NCBI RefSeq assembly: GCF_965638725.1
Contig: NC_134970.1
Coordinates: 7,980,001 to 8,044,000 of the forward strand
Source: Aptenodytes patagonicus
Lineage: Eukaryota > Chordata > Aves > Sphenisciformes > Spheniscidae
Direction of reading: 5' to 3'
Length of the DNA: 64,000 nucleotides
Positions 48,561-62,600 of the stretch are shown here, in pieces. The notes beneath the pieces were generated by a model. That model saw nothing but the letters and a program-made list of their open reading frames with translations. It was not told the origin of the DNA and did no database searches. Each line of letters starts with the position of its first letter. Positions within the stretch are counted from its first letter, which is position 1. Both the position numbers and the translations under genes were made by a program.

Positions 48561-49765
48561 CAGCCGCTATAAGCACCTCCTTTCCTTCCCTTCCCTTTCT
48601 GCCCCACAGAGCTCCCTGCTGCACCTCTGCTCTGGGTCACCCGGGGCTGCCACCTCCCCCTGCTCCAGCTCCCCACGGCTCTGCACTGGCTCCGGCTGCT
48701 GCTGCACTTCAGAGGCAGCTGCATTTTGGGGCTTGGAGCGCCTTGGGTTCCGGTGTGAGCCCAAAGCATCAGAGGAATTGGCCTTTACCTTGTGGCAGGC
48801 CTTGCAACTGCTTTCAAAGTGGTCTGGGCTCTGCCCGGGCCTCTCAAGTCAATGTTAACTCTGGTGCCTAATGACAGTCCCTTGACAGTGGCCCTGGTAG
48901 CTCATCCCTTTCTCTCCCAAATTTCAATGATGCCGGGTTTGCCGATTCTTGTTTTAGGCACCTTTCATGCAAAGATTCCCGGAGGTTTTTTCATTCCTTC
49001 ACTCCACACACACAGAGTGTGATTCCTGGAGGGCCACAGAAATGCAACAGCAGCAGCGTTCGTCTCACCTGGGTTTTCTGAGAGGAAGCTCCCTGTGAGA
49101 TATCTGTCCTGAGCCTGTCGGGCAGCCACGTTTTACTTCTAAAACAGACGCAGCTGAAAAGCTCCGATGATCAGTGACCTAGCTGAGCAATGATCAAAAT
49201 AAAGCCACTTTTCACCCCACGGAAGCCTAACAGTGACATTTGTAGGGAAAACAATGTCCCAACTAGTTCTCTTGTGCCAACCACAAAGACCGATTTTGGT
49301 ATAAAAGAAGAGGCTTCTAATTGACTAAATAAAAACCTAAACAAACAACGAAAGCAGACACTGATCTGCCTCCTTGGGGCAGGACAGTCAGAATTTCCCT
49401 TTGCTCTGCAAAGGGCATCCTTTCCGTTAAAATGCAGAGCTCCTCCTTGACGAACCATGAGGCAGTCAGTGCTCGCTGGCTTCTGACGGCAGCCCAGCCT
49501 GGGGAACCTGGCTCAGACAAGTGCTTGCACCACTTTGGTGCTTCTAGGCAGCACCTGGACTCCTCCTGCCTCTCAGGACACATCTATAGGTCCCAAACAT
49601 CGTTCTCATAAAAAAAAAAAAAAAGATGGCGTTCATGTCAATCTACAGGGAATGAGAAGGTCTTAAGCTTCTGGAGTAACAATTTGCATTTTATCATCCA
49701 AAAAACCAGTAGAGTGTAAGCAGAGTTGGGAGTCAAACAAAGTTAACGTGGAGCCTCACAAAAAC
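48561..49765. other. Intergenic, nothing recognised
   Basis: No gene supported. A run of about 16 A residues at 49608-49624 is the only notable feature. Confidence 0.5.
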
Positions 49766-50299
49766 TGCTCCGCCCTGGTGAGACCCCATCTGCAGTACTG
49801 TGTCCAGTTTGCGGCTCCCAAATAAATACATAAAAAACGTCACTGACACACAGAAGCAAATCAAGTGGAGGCCACCAAGGTGACCAGGGGCTGGGAGTAC
49901 AGGATGCATGAGGAGAGGTGGGGGGAGCTGGGTTTATTCAGTCTGGAGTAGCAAAGGCTTGTGGGGATCCTAACTGCTGCCTTCAACTACCTAATAGGAG
50001 GGCGCAGAGGGGACAAGGCTGGGTTCTTCTTAGAGGTGCATGGTGATAGGACAAGAGGCAGTGGGCACGCGTTAAAACATAGGAAACTCCAACTAGGTAC
50101 ACGAGGGAGAAAAACTACCATGAGATGGGTCACGTACTGGAACAGGGTCCAGAGAGAGTGTGGGATCTCCATCCCTGGAGATACTGGAGACTCTCAAGTA
50201 GAGGAGGACCTGAGCAATCTCTTCTAACTGAACCTGCTTGGAGCGGGAGGCTGGTCTAGAGACCTCCAAAGGTCCTTCCCACCTACATCATTCTGTGAT
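49766..50299 (+). mobile_element. CR1 LINE 3' fragment, old
   Basis: About 530 bases follow the CR1 3' order: the CTGGTGAGACCCCATCTG region, the GGAGAGGTG...GAGCTGGGTTTATTCAGTCTGGAG block, and the terminal CCAAAGGTCC...CATTCTGTGATG tail. It is more diverged than the 23974 copy and lacks any open frame of use. Confidence 0.85.
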
Positions 50300-51115
50300 G
50301 CACTTACCAGCAGTTAACAAGAGTTATCAAGAAAACTTCTTTACGAAAACGGGGGAGGGGAGAAGCCCGGCCCGGCCCGGCCCTGTGGGAGCCCCGAGTG
50401 TCCCCAGGGAGCACAAAGCCTGGCAGCTGCCCTTCCTCACGCTCCTGTCCAGGTCCTGTCAGCTCCTCCCTGGAAAAGCAGGCACCGGCATCGTCAAACA
50501 TCCTGGGGGCCAGGCCGGGAAGACCCCTGCCAGGGACAGCCCCGGGCGGTGCTGCCCAGAGCCCACCCAGCCCCGCTGTCCTCCCACGGCACCCACCCTC
50601 ACACCAGCCCACCCCTTCTCCCCCGTGGGTTTGTCCCCGTGGCAGCTGCAGCAGGATCGCGCTGCTTTCCATCCCCAGCAAGCGGGGCAGGGCTGCACAA
50701 ATGGAGCCCAAGGGGTCACGTCCTGTGGGCAGAGACCAGCAGAGACCTGCGAGGGAAACCGCCGCGTACATCGCACGGACGGGAGCAGCAGCAGCAGGAA
50801 AACGCTCCAGAGTTGTTCCACTTTCAGGGCAATCCCAGGCAACGCTTCACGCGTGGGATGTATCGTCTCGAGAGCGGGGCTAGCCCAGACGTGGCTGGCT
50901 AACGAGCCCGGCGGCAGGCACAGGCTGACCAGCAGCACTGAGCACAAGGCAAAGTCTGCCGTGGGTGCAGCCAAGGGCTGGCGCAGCCTCAGTGCCGGCT
51001 GGCACCATACGCCTCTAGAGAACACCGGAATCACGAGAACTGGCTGAGTCCCTTTGCGTCGGTGACACCATCATCAGGGCAGTCGCTGCCACAGACACAG
51101 GGACCCCCGGGCCAA
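50300..51115. other. GC-rich intergenic, nothing recognised
   Basis: Open frames to 269 codons exist on + but are low-complexity and overlap equally long minus frames. No domain or splice pattern supports a gene. Confidence 0.45.
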
Positions 51116-52100
51116 TGATGATTTTTCTCTATTGGTAGAAGCATTCTCCTCCAGGATCCACCCGAGGCTCCTGCCAGGTATCTCCCGGAGCCTTCTGACG
51201 TCCTCCTATAAGGACCTAAGATCCCAGGTAGCAGCCCCAGACTCCTCCACGGAAGCTGCCCGAGACGTTTTTTTCTCTTTTGAGGAAACTCTCTCCTCTG
51301 GAATCCACCTGAGACATGTCCCAGGCATCTCCCAGAGTCATATTTACCTCTGCTTTAGGGACCGGAGATCCTGGGTAGCAGCCCCAGACTCCTCCAAGGA
51401 AGCTGCCCGAGACGTTTTTTTCTCTTTTGAGGAAACTCTCTCCTCTGGAATCCACCTGAGACATGTCCCAGGCATCTCCCAGAGTCATATTTACCTCTGC
51501 TTTAGGGACCGGAGATCCTGGGTAGCAGCCCCAGACTCCTCCACGGAAGCTGCCCGAGACTTTTTTTCTCTTTTGGAGGAAGCTGTCACCTCCCAGATGT
51601 ACCCGAGACTCCTCCCAGGCATGTCCCAGAGTCTTCTGACCTCTGAGTTAGGGACCTGAGCTCTCGAGTGGCAGCCCCAGACTCCTCCAAGGAAGATACC
51701 CGAGATGATTTGTCTCTCTTGATAGAAGCACCCTCCTCCGGGATCCACCTGAGACTCCTCCCAGGCATCTCCGAGGCTCTTTTGACCTCTGCTTTAGTGA
51801 CCTTAGATTCCTGAGAGCAGCCCCAGACTCCTCCAAGGAAGATACAGAGATGATTTTTCTCACTTTGAGGAAACTCTCTCCACCAGAATTCAGCCAAGAC
51901 TCCTCCCGGGCATCTCCCGGAGTCTTTTGACCTCTGCTTTGGGGACCTGAGATCCCGGGTAGCAGCCCCAGACTCCTCCAAGGAAGATACCCGAGATGAT
52001 TTTTCCCTTTTGGAGGAAACTGTCACGTCCTGGATCCACCCGAGATACCTCCCAGGCATTGCCCGGAGTCTTTTGCGCTCTGCTTTAGAGACCCCCCCAC
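51116..52100 (+). repeat. 147-bp tandem repeat array, about seven units
   Basis: The marker GAGAYG before a T-run recurs at about 51116, then 51262, 51409, 51556, 51702, 51847 and 51993: spacings of 146, 147, 147, 146, 145 and 146. Units 2 and 3 (51264-51410 and 51411-51557) differ at a single base, while outer units are more diverged and have small indels. Because 147 is divisible by three, a frame stays open across the inner units (51132-51659). No protein family matches it. Confidence 0.92.
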
Positions 52101-52260
52101 AACGTTCCCCACTCGTCCCCCAGTGCCCCCCTTCCACCCCCTGCCCACACCCCTGTAAACTCCTGTGTCCCCCTCGGTTCCCCCCACCCATCCCCCAGTG
52201 CCCCCTACTCCCCCCAGTGTCCCCCTTTTCCCCTGCTACCCCCGCACTGTGTCCCTGGGC
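52101..52260 (+). repeat. C-rich low-complexity tract
   Basis: CCCCCAGTGCCCCCCTCC-type units continue directly from the end of the 147-bp array. Confidence 0.75.
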
Positions 52261-52460
52261 AAGTGCCGTGGGGGTCCCAGCATGGTGGGACACCGGGGGC
52301 CAAAGCCTGCTGTGGTGGTACGGTCAGGGCTGTCCTGGGCTGCTCCCTGCACCAGCCCTAGCTGGTGCTGGAGGTGGTCATGCCGTGGGGGTCGGGGGGG
52401 TGGCAAGGGGAGCCCCATGGGCAGTGGGAGGGCACGGCAAGGCCCCAGGGCCCCATGGGG

Positions 52461-52505
52461 AGACCCCTGCTCTGGGGTCTGTCCCGGCGTGACTCTGTTG
52501 TCTCC
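52461..52505 (-). repeat. Short dispersed inverted copy of 16850-16894
   Basis: About 45 bases around GACCCCTGCTCTGGGGTC recur in opposite orientation 35.6 kb away with two or three changes. Possibly a piece of an unclassified repeat. Confidence 0.6.
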
Positions 52506-53084
52506 AGGTACAAGCAGCCGCCCTGTTTCTTGAGCGCTCCCCAGGAGCAGCACCACCAGGCAGCTCAAAAAATGTGCTGCCTGCAAAAACTTGAAACCGG
52601 CTTAATTCTGGGCAATTTTTCTTCTTTTTAGGCCTGTTGAGTCCCAGGACTGGTCTGTGTCCGGCAGCCGTCGAGAGATGGCTCAGGACCGTGTCAGGGC
52701 CGGCGGTGCTGCTTCTGAACCCCATGGCGGCCATGGGCAAATGGACAGGTTGTCAGATCCCAGGGCTGGGTACGTGTGTGAGGTGTCAGGGTCACCCCAG
52801 CTTGGTTTTTCCCAGCAAAGCCCCAGCCGGTGCCAGCCCCGTGCTGCAGCCCCGGGGCCGAGGCTCAAGGAGCCAGGCATTTCTGTGGGCGCTGCACTGT
52901 GCCGGGCCCCACTGCTGGCTGCCAGCTGCCTTGTGTCAGGGCAGCCGATCTGAGAAGACCAGCTTTGCTTTGTGTCTGCTAGAAACAGAGAATTTCTGTG
53001 TTTTTCATGCTGAAAACAGCTGTGCTACTGTTGTGGCACCATCACACTCCATGGGGAAACAGGAAAAACGGCTGCTCCTTATCT

Positions 53085-53836
<752 letters not shown>

Positions 53837-53839
53837 CTA

Positions 53840-56800
53840 AGGAGAAAAGGAAGTTGGAATCAATGTCTGAGACCAGGCCAGCTCTAAAGAAGAGTGCAAT
53901 GGGAATGCCTCATGACTGAGAATGCTCTGAGGAATAACCATGAGAAAACACTTGCTCCAAAACCTTGCCCAAACATCTGTGTTACCCTTGTTTCTCATGG
54001 GACAGAGGAGCGACAAGAAAGGGAGTGATGCATCTCAAACCACACGCTGCCAGCAAGAGAAAGGCTTTCGACAAAAATTAAGACCCCAGGAGCCACAAAA
54101 GGAACCTGTGGACTTGGGAGGAAAGAGAGACTCTCTGTTTACCCAAGGAGAGCCAGGAAGAGCACACACAGGGACAAGGAAGTGCCCCAGCTCGTTCACA
54201 GGGAAGGCAAACCAGGTGTCCACTGCACAGGAGTGTAAATTAATAAAAATACCACCCCCCCCCCTCAGATGCAGAGCAAGACAAAAAGGAAAAAATGCTG
54301 AAGTGCAGCAAGCCCTCCTAGATAAGTTAAGAGGCATAATCAGAGAGGAGCAGAGCAAGCCACAGAAGAGGGCGGAGCAGCTGAAGTCTCACAGACCTGG
54401 ACAAATAGATGGAAAGTATTTTGTAAGTCCCGGAAAAAGTATATGATGGTGACGGTACCGGGAAATGTACAGTAGGGGGAAAAAGCAAAACAAGCCATGT
54501 GGCGATAACAAGGATTTACTAAAGAGCAGGAATCTTCCACCAGCAGTTTCCCTCCCCGTTCCAGCAACTGTCCTGAGATATCCGGGCAGACACCATGCGG
54601 CCGGAGCTGTGGCTGTGTGAGGTCGTCTCCGGACACCGGACAAGCCTCTTACCTCCTTGTGTATAAAAGCCTTCAGGCATCAGATGGAGTCTTGTCTGCG
54701 TTGTGTACCTTCAAAAGACAGTAGAAAAGGTTGTTTATGCAGGAAAGCACCAGACTGAATGCCGATACTTCACCTTGTTACCAGTTGACCCCTCACTCAC
54801 AGGAATCCCTCAGCTCAATCCCAAACACACACAGCCCCATCTCCATCTCAGAAGAGATCTTTAAGCCCCCAAACAAACCACTGCCTCATCCCCACGTGAG
54901 CAACCTGCCCTGATCCTCTTTCCTTTCCCCTCCCTCCCTTGCCGTACCACACTGAACTGGCATTTCTTTCCCTCCTCACACAACCAGACCATGTACAGAC
55001 ACAGTAATAATCCTGCATATGAAAAGTGTCTGCGGTCACCAGGGACTGGTCTTCCCCAGTTGCACCACAGAGTCACGGTGTCGTCACTGATGCAGCGATG
55101 TAGGGGTGCACACCATACATCAGCCAGCAGAAAGCATAGGAGGCGTAAGTCTTTACAGACCGTTTTTTCTCCTTCACATATTCCCTTTAAATGGTGTCTT
55201 CAACTCTTCCCAATATGTATGTAGCTTTTGAAGTTTACAGCTTTATAAGAGATCTGAAGAAGTGCTTGTCTCCAAAGGCTTTTCTGCTGTTCATCTACAT
55301 TCGTTGTTCATGCAATAAGACAGTAAGCAACTGTACCTAATGTCTCCTAACACGCGCATGACCTGGGTTACCCCACAGCCAAGGCCGAAGACTCACCACA
55401 GGGTGAAAGTGTGGGTGGACGGGGGACCGTGTGGGTGCAGAGGCTGGACGAGAGGGGAGGCAGAAGGGGTCTCCGGCAGAGGTCGAGGGATGACTTTTCC
55501 CTGCTGTTGCAGCCACCTTTCTCCATGAGCGGTCTGGGTCCTAGAAAGGCTGGAGCCGCATCAAGCATGGCGGGACATACTCAAGCACGTCACCGAGACC
55601 AACAGGTGGCAGCAAGAGCAGCAGAGGCAGCTCCCCTGGTAACTGCCTCCAAAAAGGGAAGGTGCTTCCCCCGGCTGCAGGGCCCATCCCTCCACTGAGG
55701 GCAGCCCTGGGGGAAAGAGGGGATTTCTCTGACACCCCTCATGAGACAGAAGCAGGTTTTGGAGACTGGCGTTGGGCTGGAGCTCCCTGACACCCGAGGG
55801 GGGCTTGCTGGGCACCCCGAATTGGCTTTTTGTGTGGGACCTGGCTGAAGAGAAAGGGATCCCTCTCATGGCTGGCTCTCCCCTTTCCAAACCAGAGTCT
55901 GTACTCCCTTTGCAGAGTCCTGGCACCAAAACGCCTTGCCCCGAGGGGGGATACCTGTTTGGGACACCCAAGGTCTCGGCCCCACCTGACGCAGCCCCAG
56001 GCTGATCCGCTGCACCTGGGACCCTCTCACAGGCTTGGGCAGAAGGGGCAGTACGGAAGATGAGCAACACAGTAACCGAGCACTTGTGAACATACTTGCA
56101 GAAGCCCCTCACTGCTCCTGGCCCACCCCCACATAACCACACGACATCACGCTGTGCCCCTGAAAGCAGGGCTGGGGCAGGGGAGGGCGCCGGCCCCAGC
56201 AGGCCCGACCCGGACCCTCTCCACAGGCCACTTCTCTGCAGGCCGAGGGCCGGGGCCCGCTCTTGCACCTGGGGGCTCCGACACCTCGGCAGGGGCTGCC
56301 GGCCGCAGCCCCAGGCCCCGGCAGCCAGTGGCTAGGCCCTGTGCTGGCACTGAGGGAGAGAGCAGGAGGGCGCCGGACCGGGCCGGGCTGCAGCAGGGCT
56401 GGGCTTGGCACCCGCCGCCGGTTCCTGCTGTGAGGCTTCAGGGCGAAGGCCGGGGCCTTCTTCTGAGAAGGCCGGAGCCAGGCCCGCAGGCCGGGGTGGG
56501 CCAGGAGCAGCTGTGCCCCGAGGGCCTGGCTAGGCTGCTCTGGACACCCCCCTCATCAATGCTGATGTTCTTGGCTGAAAAGAGGAAAACGGGGAGTAAC
56601 TTTGCCATGCGTGTTTACTAGAGGCTTGTGGCCTGATCCTGTCAGGCCCCGGGTGCTGGCGGGGCTTTCCAGGTGGCTGAGTGACGCCGTGCAGCTGTAA
56701 GTGGTGACATAAATTGCTCTGGTGGCCAGTGTATGTAGCATGTCCCACCTGTGCAGTCAAGAGAGCTGGCTGGGTTTTCCTGCAGCTCCGGCCTGCGTCT

Positions 56801-57384
56801 CTCTCCTTCCTGCGTCACCTCTTGTCGTGACGCAGTTGGGTCTGATGGGTTGGAGGTCTCCAGTTTCTGCCCAGTTCGGTCCTGGCTGGAGAATGGGAGC
56901 CAATGTTCTTGGAGGAGACGTAGGGGAGGGCACACAGAGACACAAGCAGGAGCCTCCTCTTTGGAGAAAACCAGGGAGAGACAATGCAGAGGGAAAAGGC
57001 CAGGTCAGTCCTCTTGACACCACATTGCCCTCGGGTCCCTGGAGTGGGACATGGATGAGGGATGGGGCTGGGAAGGGCTGTCATTGCTACAACTGTTTGA
57101 GGACCATGAGCGAGTTCAAGTGATGGAGAATGGGGAAATCCTGCATTTCTGGGCTGTGGGTGTCCCCAGGGTGCTGCCGTGTCCGGTCTGCGCCCCAGGG
57201 TGTGTCCCCAGCATGTGTCCCCATGTCACAGCAGCCCTCTGTGAGGCGCCGTGCCCCGCAGGGGGGTCACAGTGGCTGGGCTCTATATTTTCCCCCTGGG
57301 GCTGGTGCTGCCCCAGTTTCTCATGGCGTTTGCGGGAGGAGCACCCGGAGGGAGCAGTGTGTCTATCCGGGGGATCCTGCTGCC
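53840..57384. other. Intergenic flank of MROH copy B
   Basis: No gene supported. A 168-codon + frame at 53940-54446 is lysine/glutamine-rich but has no recognised domain. A TATA-like GTATAAAAG lies at 54660. 56100-56520 is GC-rich. The MROH copy B promoter probably lies shortly before 57385; a weak CTATATTTT occurs at 57281. Confidence 0.45.
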
Positions 57385-59697
57385 ATGAGGAAGATGAGAG
57401 CGCTCAGAGGTGAGGGGCTGGTGGGAGGTTGGGGGCTGATGCCTGCCGGAGGCAGTGCCCGTCCCAGCTGGGGGCTGTGTCCCTGTCCCAGCTGGGTGCT
57501 GGGGACTGCGTCCCCGTCACCTCTTATCCTGCTGCCAGGCACCTCTGAGAGGGCTCTGGCTCCATCCTCTCCCTGCCCTCCGTGGGGCAGCTGGAGACTG
57601 CTCAGAGACAACCTGGCCCGGATGGCTCTTGTTGGCTGCTCAGCCCCAGCCCTCCCGGCCTCTCCTTGCAGGGCCCCATTCCATCCCCTGCCCAGCTCGG
57701 GGCCCCCGCGCTGGACTCACTCCGGTGCGTCGCTGCTGTTCTGGCACTGGGGAGCCCGGAATGGGCCCAGTCCCCCCGGTGTGGTCTTCCCAGTGCCACA
57801 GCGTCGGGCAGAGTCCCTCCCCTCATCCCACTGACTGCCCTCTTGCCAGTACAGCCCAGCACGGGCTGTTCGTGCTGGGGGAGGCTGGGAAGATCCTCAC
57901 CCCTCCCTGGTTCGAAGCCCTGCAGCCAGCAAAAGCGTTTCTTCCTTTTCTTCCAGCTCTCTGCCGATGCGTGCGTTCCCAGTCCAGACCTGCGCATCCT
58001 GAGGATGAAGGCAGGGCAAAGGGGATGGCTGTCCCTGCAGCCGTCACTACCTTTGCGGCTGTCGGGACTTCTCTGCTAAAGCAGCTGCAAGACCATGAGG
58101 TGAGGCGGTGGGGGGTGAGGGCTCCCTTTCCCCTTCCTCGCCTGGCACTCTCCCTCTGACCTCCGCCATCCCCCATCCTCAGGAATGATTTTCTAGGCTC
58201 CTGCAAGGCCTTTTACCCTGGTGGAGCCGATCTCCCTGTCTGGCTCTCTGCTAGTGTCAGAGGTGCCACGGAAGATCTTGCCGTTCCCCGTGGCTGTCCT
58301 GACCGATGCCTGCAGCTCGTGCCTCATGCCCAAGGCACACAGATGATCTGGGGGGCAGCCGGTCTCCCTGGGAACGAGGGCAAAGCAAGTCTCGTCACTC
58401 CCCTTTGTGGTCTGTCCCCAGGGTGACCGAGTGGAGACATACCGAGAGCTGGAGAGCGTCTTGCAGGGAGACGATGGCTGTTTGACGAGCGGTGTCGTGA
58501 ACCGCCTGATAGCAGAGGTGTCCAGTGACATGCGAGCAGCCCAGGTGAGCTTGTTCTCTTTCAAGGCACCAAAGCGGCCTGCCTATGCCCCTGTTTTTTG
58601 GGGAAATACAGAGCAGCGCAGAGATGTTCCTCGGTCATTCAGACCCAGTGGTGGTCCTAAGGGAGAAGCTCTGGGGACTAATGGGGGCATTACAGAGAAT
58701 TTGAAGAGGGGACACAGAAAGCTGTGCAGAGAGGTGGACTCGGGGTTGTTTCTAAATGAGCGAGAGCTGAGTTCAAGCTCAAGGTTATTTCTCCTGCCTT
58801 GAGGGAGCGCCATGGGAACCCACGAGTTCCACGGAGAGGCCCCGGGGGGGTCTCCTGGCATCTCCGCAGAGAGGGAGAGGAGGCAGTAGCACAGGGCTGC
58901 GCTGAGGCGGCAGACACCCGGCCCGAGCACAGCTGCCCTGAGGCGTCTTGCAGGGGAGACAGGGTCATTCAGCCTGTCCGAGTGCCTCAGCCTTTTTCTT
59001 GGGAGTGTTTAACCTGTGGCGCTTTTTCAGGGTGTGACAGATGATGTGAAGACGGCCGCTAGCGATGTCCTGGTGGCTCTGGCCCGCTCCCACTTCCACT
59101 TTGTCATGTCCGAGCTCCAGAGCCACCTGAAGGTCATGGGGAAGGTCCCTGATGAGACTGTGCTCCTCACCTTGGGCAAAATGGCCTGCAGCTACGGTAT
59201 GGCACTCTCGGCATCCTGGTTTGGGGAGGGGTCTGTGATAACGGGGAGAAGGGATCCTCCCCCTTCCTAAATGTTTTGTGTTGAACTGGGGGCTATGAAG
59301 TTGCCGTGCCTCCTTGCTCCGTGCCAGGGCCGGCTGGCAGCTCTGCCTTACCAGCCCAGTCCCGGTTCCTGGAGGGTAGGAGCACATTGGAGGCAAACCC
59401 GTGGGGTCTCTTGCCCCCCGCTGTCCTCCCCATTTCCCCAAAGGGCTTTCCTGTGTCCTCCTTGGGGAAGGCAGCCCTCCACACACCCTCTGGCTTGTCC
59501 CGCGTAGCCCAGCAGCCCCAGCCTTGCCAGCAATCGACCCCAGCCTCCCGTGTCTCTCACTGACCCTCTCGGTCCCTCTGTCCCTGTCTTCTCTGCAGCT
59601 CTGTGGTGCATCCCCTTTGTGGGAATGACACTGCTCGCCCTGCGCACCATGCTGAGCCGGGTGGGGAGTGGCCGGATCCTGCGCGCCATCTGCAGTG
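57385..59697 (+). other. MROH copy B exons 1-5
   Basis: Exons 57385-57409, 57957-58099, 58422-58544, 59031-59196, 59599-59697. Phases at the ends are 1, 0, 0, 1 and 1; each matches the next exon. The equivalents for copy A must lie left of the window. The first exon is the least certain because it is so short. Confidence 0.82.
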
Positions 59698-62600
59698 GTG
59701 AGTGTCAGCTCCCTGGCCAGGGCCCAGGGGCAGGGGCTGGGGTGGCCTTTGATGCCTCCGTGTGATCTCAGAGGGAACGTGGTGGGTGTCAGCCCGCAGC
59801 GAGGTCAGGCCTTGGTGATCCCAAAGTGCTGTGAGTGTGCAGAAGGAGCGGGGGAAGCCTGGGAGGTTCCTGTGTGCAGGACGTGGCAGTGCTGCGTGGA
59901 GGAACTCCAGGGTCCCTTCCCATGGCTTCTGTTCCCCTGCTTTCCTCTGGGGTTTAAAGCCCCTGCACTGAAAGGGCGAGTATGTGGGAAGGGAAGGGCA
60001 GCGGCTGCAGTGGAAAATGCTGGAGGGGAACAGGGCATTGAGGAGGAAAAGGTGCGACGGGGAGAAGGAGAGAAACAGTGGGGTGATTGAATCCAGATAC
60101 CTCAAGAGCACGGCTTGTCCTTGGATCCAGCTCTGGTCCTAGGCTGAGCCCTGCCGAGCCTGGGACTGCCCTTAAAGCAGGCTTGGGCGAGGGTGCAAGG
60201 AACCTTCCTTGCTGCAGACTCTCAGGTGCTCCCTTGTCCTTTCTCCTGGTGCAGTTCTGGAGCAATGGTCAAAAGGGGTCAATACCTACTTCTGCAACCG
60301 GGAGCAATGTCCCTTCCCTCGCAACGGGAAAGCGCAGCTCTGTGAAGACATTTACCCGGTCTTCCGTTACGCGGTGGTAAATTGGCTGGGCTGCGAGGAG
60401 GAAGAGGTGAGAAGTGCTGCTTTCCACGCCTGGGGCCGCAGCAGGGATGTCCACGTCAGTGGGTCCGTCTGTGCCCGGTGGGGTGCGAGCAGAGGCGGGC
60501 AGGGAAGGGAAGCGATCTGGGTGAGAAAGCACCCCAAGCCGGGAGCCTGCCAGCACATTGCCTGGGGCTGGAGGCTCCCTGGAGGGAAGCAGCCAAGTCC
60601 TGGGGCCTTTCTGCAGGGAGGGCTGGGGTACCAGCATGGGGAAATGCTCTCTCTCCTCTGGAGCGAGCCCTTCTCCTGCAGGGCAGAAGGGAAAGGGAAA
60701 CCCCTCCCAGTGGGAAGGGCAGACTGGTGTCCAGGGGATGCTGAGCGCTAGGCAGACCTTCAGCCCTCCAAGCAGAGCCTCTCCCTTCCCTGTCCAGGAC
60801 AAGCAGGCTGTCCTTGGGGCGGTGGCTGCCATGATGGGGGTCCTTCTGCATGAGGAGCAGCACCGAGAGCATGCCTGGGAGCAGCTCCTCTGGCTCCTGC
60901 ACCAATATCAGGAGGTCCGAGACACCTCTCGGGTCACCAAGGTGAGAAGTCGCGTCGGGCCCGGCATGGCTGCTGGGGTGGGCCTGAGCGAGTGGCACAA
61001 GGCACTGGGGAGCTGTGGGGTGCCAGGGGGAGCTGGGCAGCCCTTAGAGAAGGAACAGGGAGAGCAGAGGAGGCCTGAGGCTTCCTGGGCTCTTTGGGCA
61101 AGAAAAGAGCAATGCCGGGGGGGGCGGGCAGGAGGGAGCCAAGAGTCCCCGAGGCTCATCTTCTCAGGAAGGGAGGCATTGGCACCTCCCTGGAGCTCTG
61201 TGTGCGGGAAGAGCTTTGCCCTAATGCCCAGGGCCACGTCCCGTCCCATCCAGTGAGGGGCGAGGTCTGACGAGTGGGAAGTGGTGGGAAACTGAGTTGT
61301 CAACACCGGGCTCTCTTCAGAGGAAAGAGACCCTCCCGATGCTGCTCTGAGGGGAGGGCAAACAAGAAGCCCCATGCAGGAGGGTTTGGGCTTTTCCCTG
61401 GGAGGTGGTGTTAGGGACTCCCCTTATCCCACATGTGCTGCGTTTCTCCCTTCCCAAGTGACTTTCGGTGGCTTTAGCCTCCTCTTCCTCCCCCGTTCTC
61501 TTGTAGAGCCTCATCTATGTCCTGGAGACGCTGGAGGGAGTTCAGACCCCAATCCCACAGGGCATGGCTGTTGCCATCAGCACGGCTGTGCACCGCCAGG
61601 TAAGGGGAGCCTGCGCCCTGCCACCGGCCTGGGGCCTGCACACCTGATTGCCGTGGAGGGGAAAGACCTGCCAGCTGGCAGGGAAGGGAAAGGCAGGACA
61701 GGGCAGGGCAGGGCATCCCTCCGCCAGGATTTGTGAGCTGGGTGCCACGTGGGTGCCACGTAGGTGCCTTAAGGCTGCAGGAGGCCTGATCCTGGCGGTT
61801 TGGAACGGGTCCAAGGGGCAGCCCGGTTCCCACAGCGATTTCCCTCTCAGCCAAGTCACAGGAGGACTCTGGGAGAGGAGGGCAGAGAGCACCGTCTCTT
61901 TTCAGTCCCCCTCAACGCTGACGCTAGTTTCTTTAAAACGGACCTTGTTCCCACAGCTCTCTGAGGTGACCAAAGAGCCTGGCCCGGCCCATAAGGCAGT
62001 GCTGTCCCGCTGCATCATTCTGCAGGGTAAGGAGAGGAGACTGGGCGATGCCCCGCCGTGCCATGGCAGCTCTCTCCCAGAGAGACCTCGGCGGTCGGCG
62101 GCAGCTGCCTGCTAATGCAGAACGCGATTTCTTCCCTGCAGCCCACATGTGCCCTGAGGAGACAGTCATGTTTCTGCACTCCCAGCTGAGTGGTGGGAGC
62201 GAGGCCGGCCGTGTGGCAGCCCTGGGCCTGCTGGGAGCGCTGGCCCACTCTGACGGTCAGTGCCATGGGCCAGAGACACGAGGCAGGGGTTGGGGCTACT
62301 GGGCTGAGAGCAGAAACGGGCTGAAAGTGGTACACCTGCACCCAAAAGGAGCTGCAAAGAGCAGGTCCCCCAGCTGAGCTGACGCCCTGTGACAGGGCTC
62401 GAGCTCTCCCCCGGCAGTTAGAAATGGTGGCACACCAAGGACGATGCTCCAAGCTCAGTAACACGGGTGGGCTGATGGGTGAGCGGGCGGGCTGGCACGC
62501 GCAGGAGCTGCTTGTACCCATGCCATTTCTCTCATGCTCTCTGTTACCATAGCTTTCAGTCCCTATAAAATTGCTGTGCCTCTAGAAACAGAGTTGCTCT

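Noticed and set aside
51132-51659. 175-codon repeat-protein frame
   Set aside because: The 147-bp unit is divisible by three, so the frame stays open by arithmetic; frame and stop positions change in the outer units.
53940-54446. 168-codon + frame as a gene
   Set aside because: Low-complexity Lys/Gln-rich, no domain, and it overlaps sequence with no promoter or splice support.
57051-57413. Frame starting MDEGWGWEGLSLLQLFEDHE as an upstream MROH exon
   Set aside because: Slight resemblance to the later LLKQLQDHE segment, but there is no donor site in a usable phase and the rest of the frame is unrelated.
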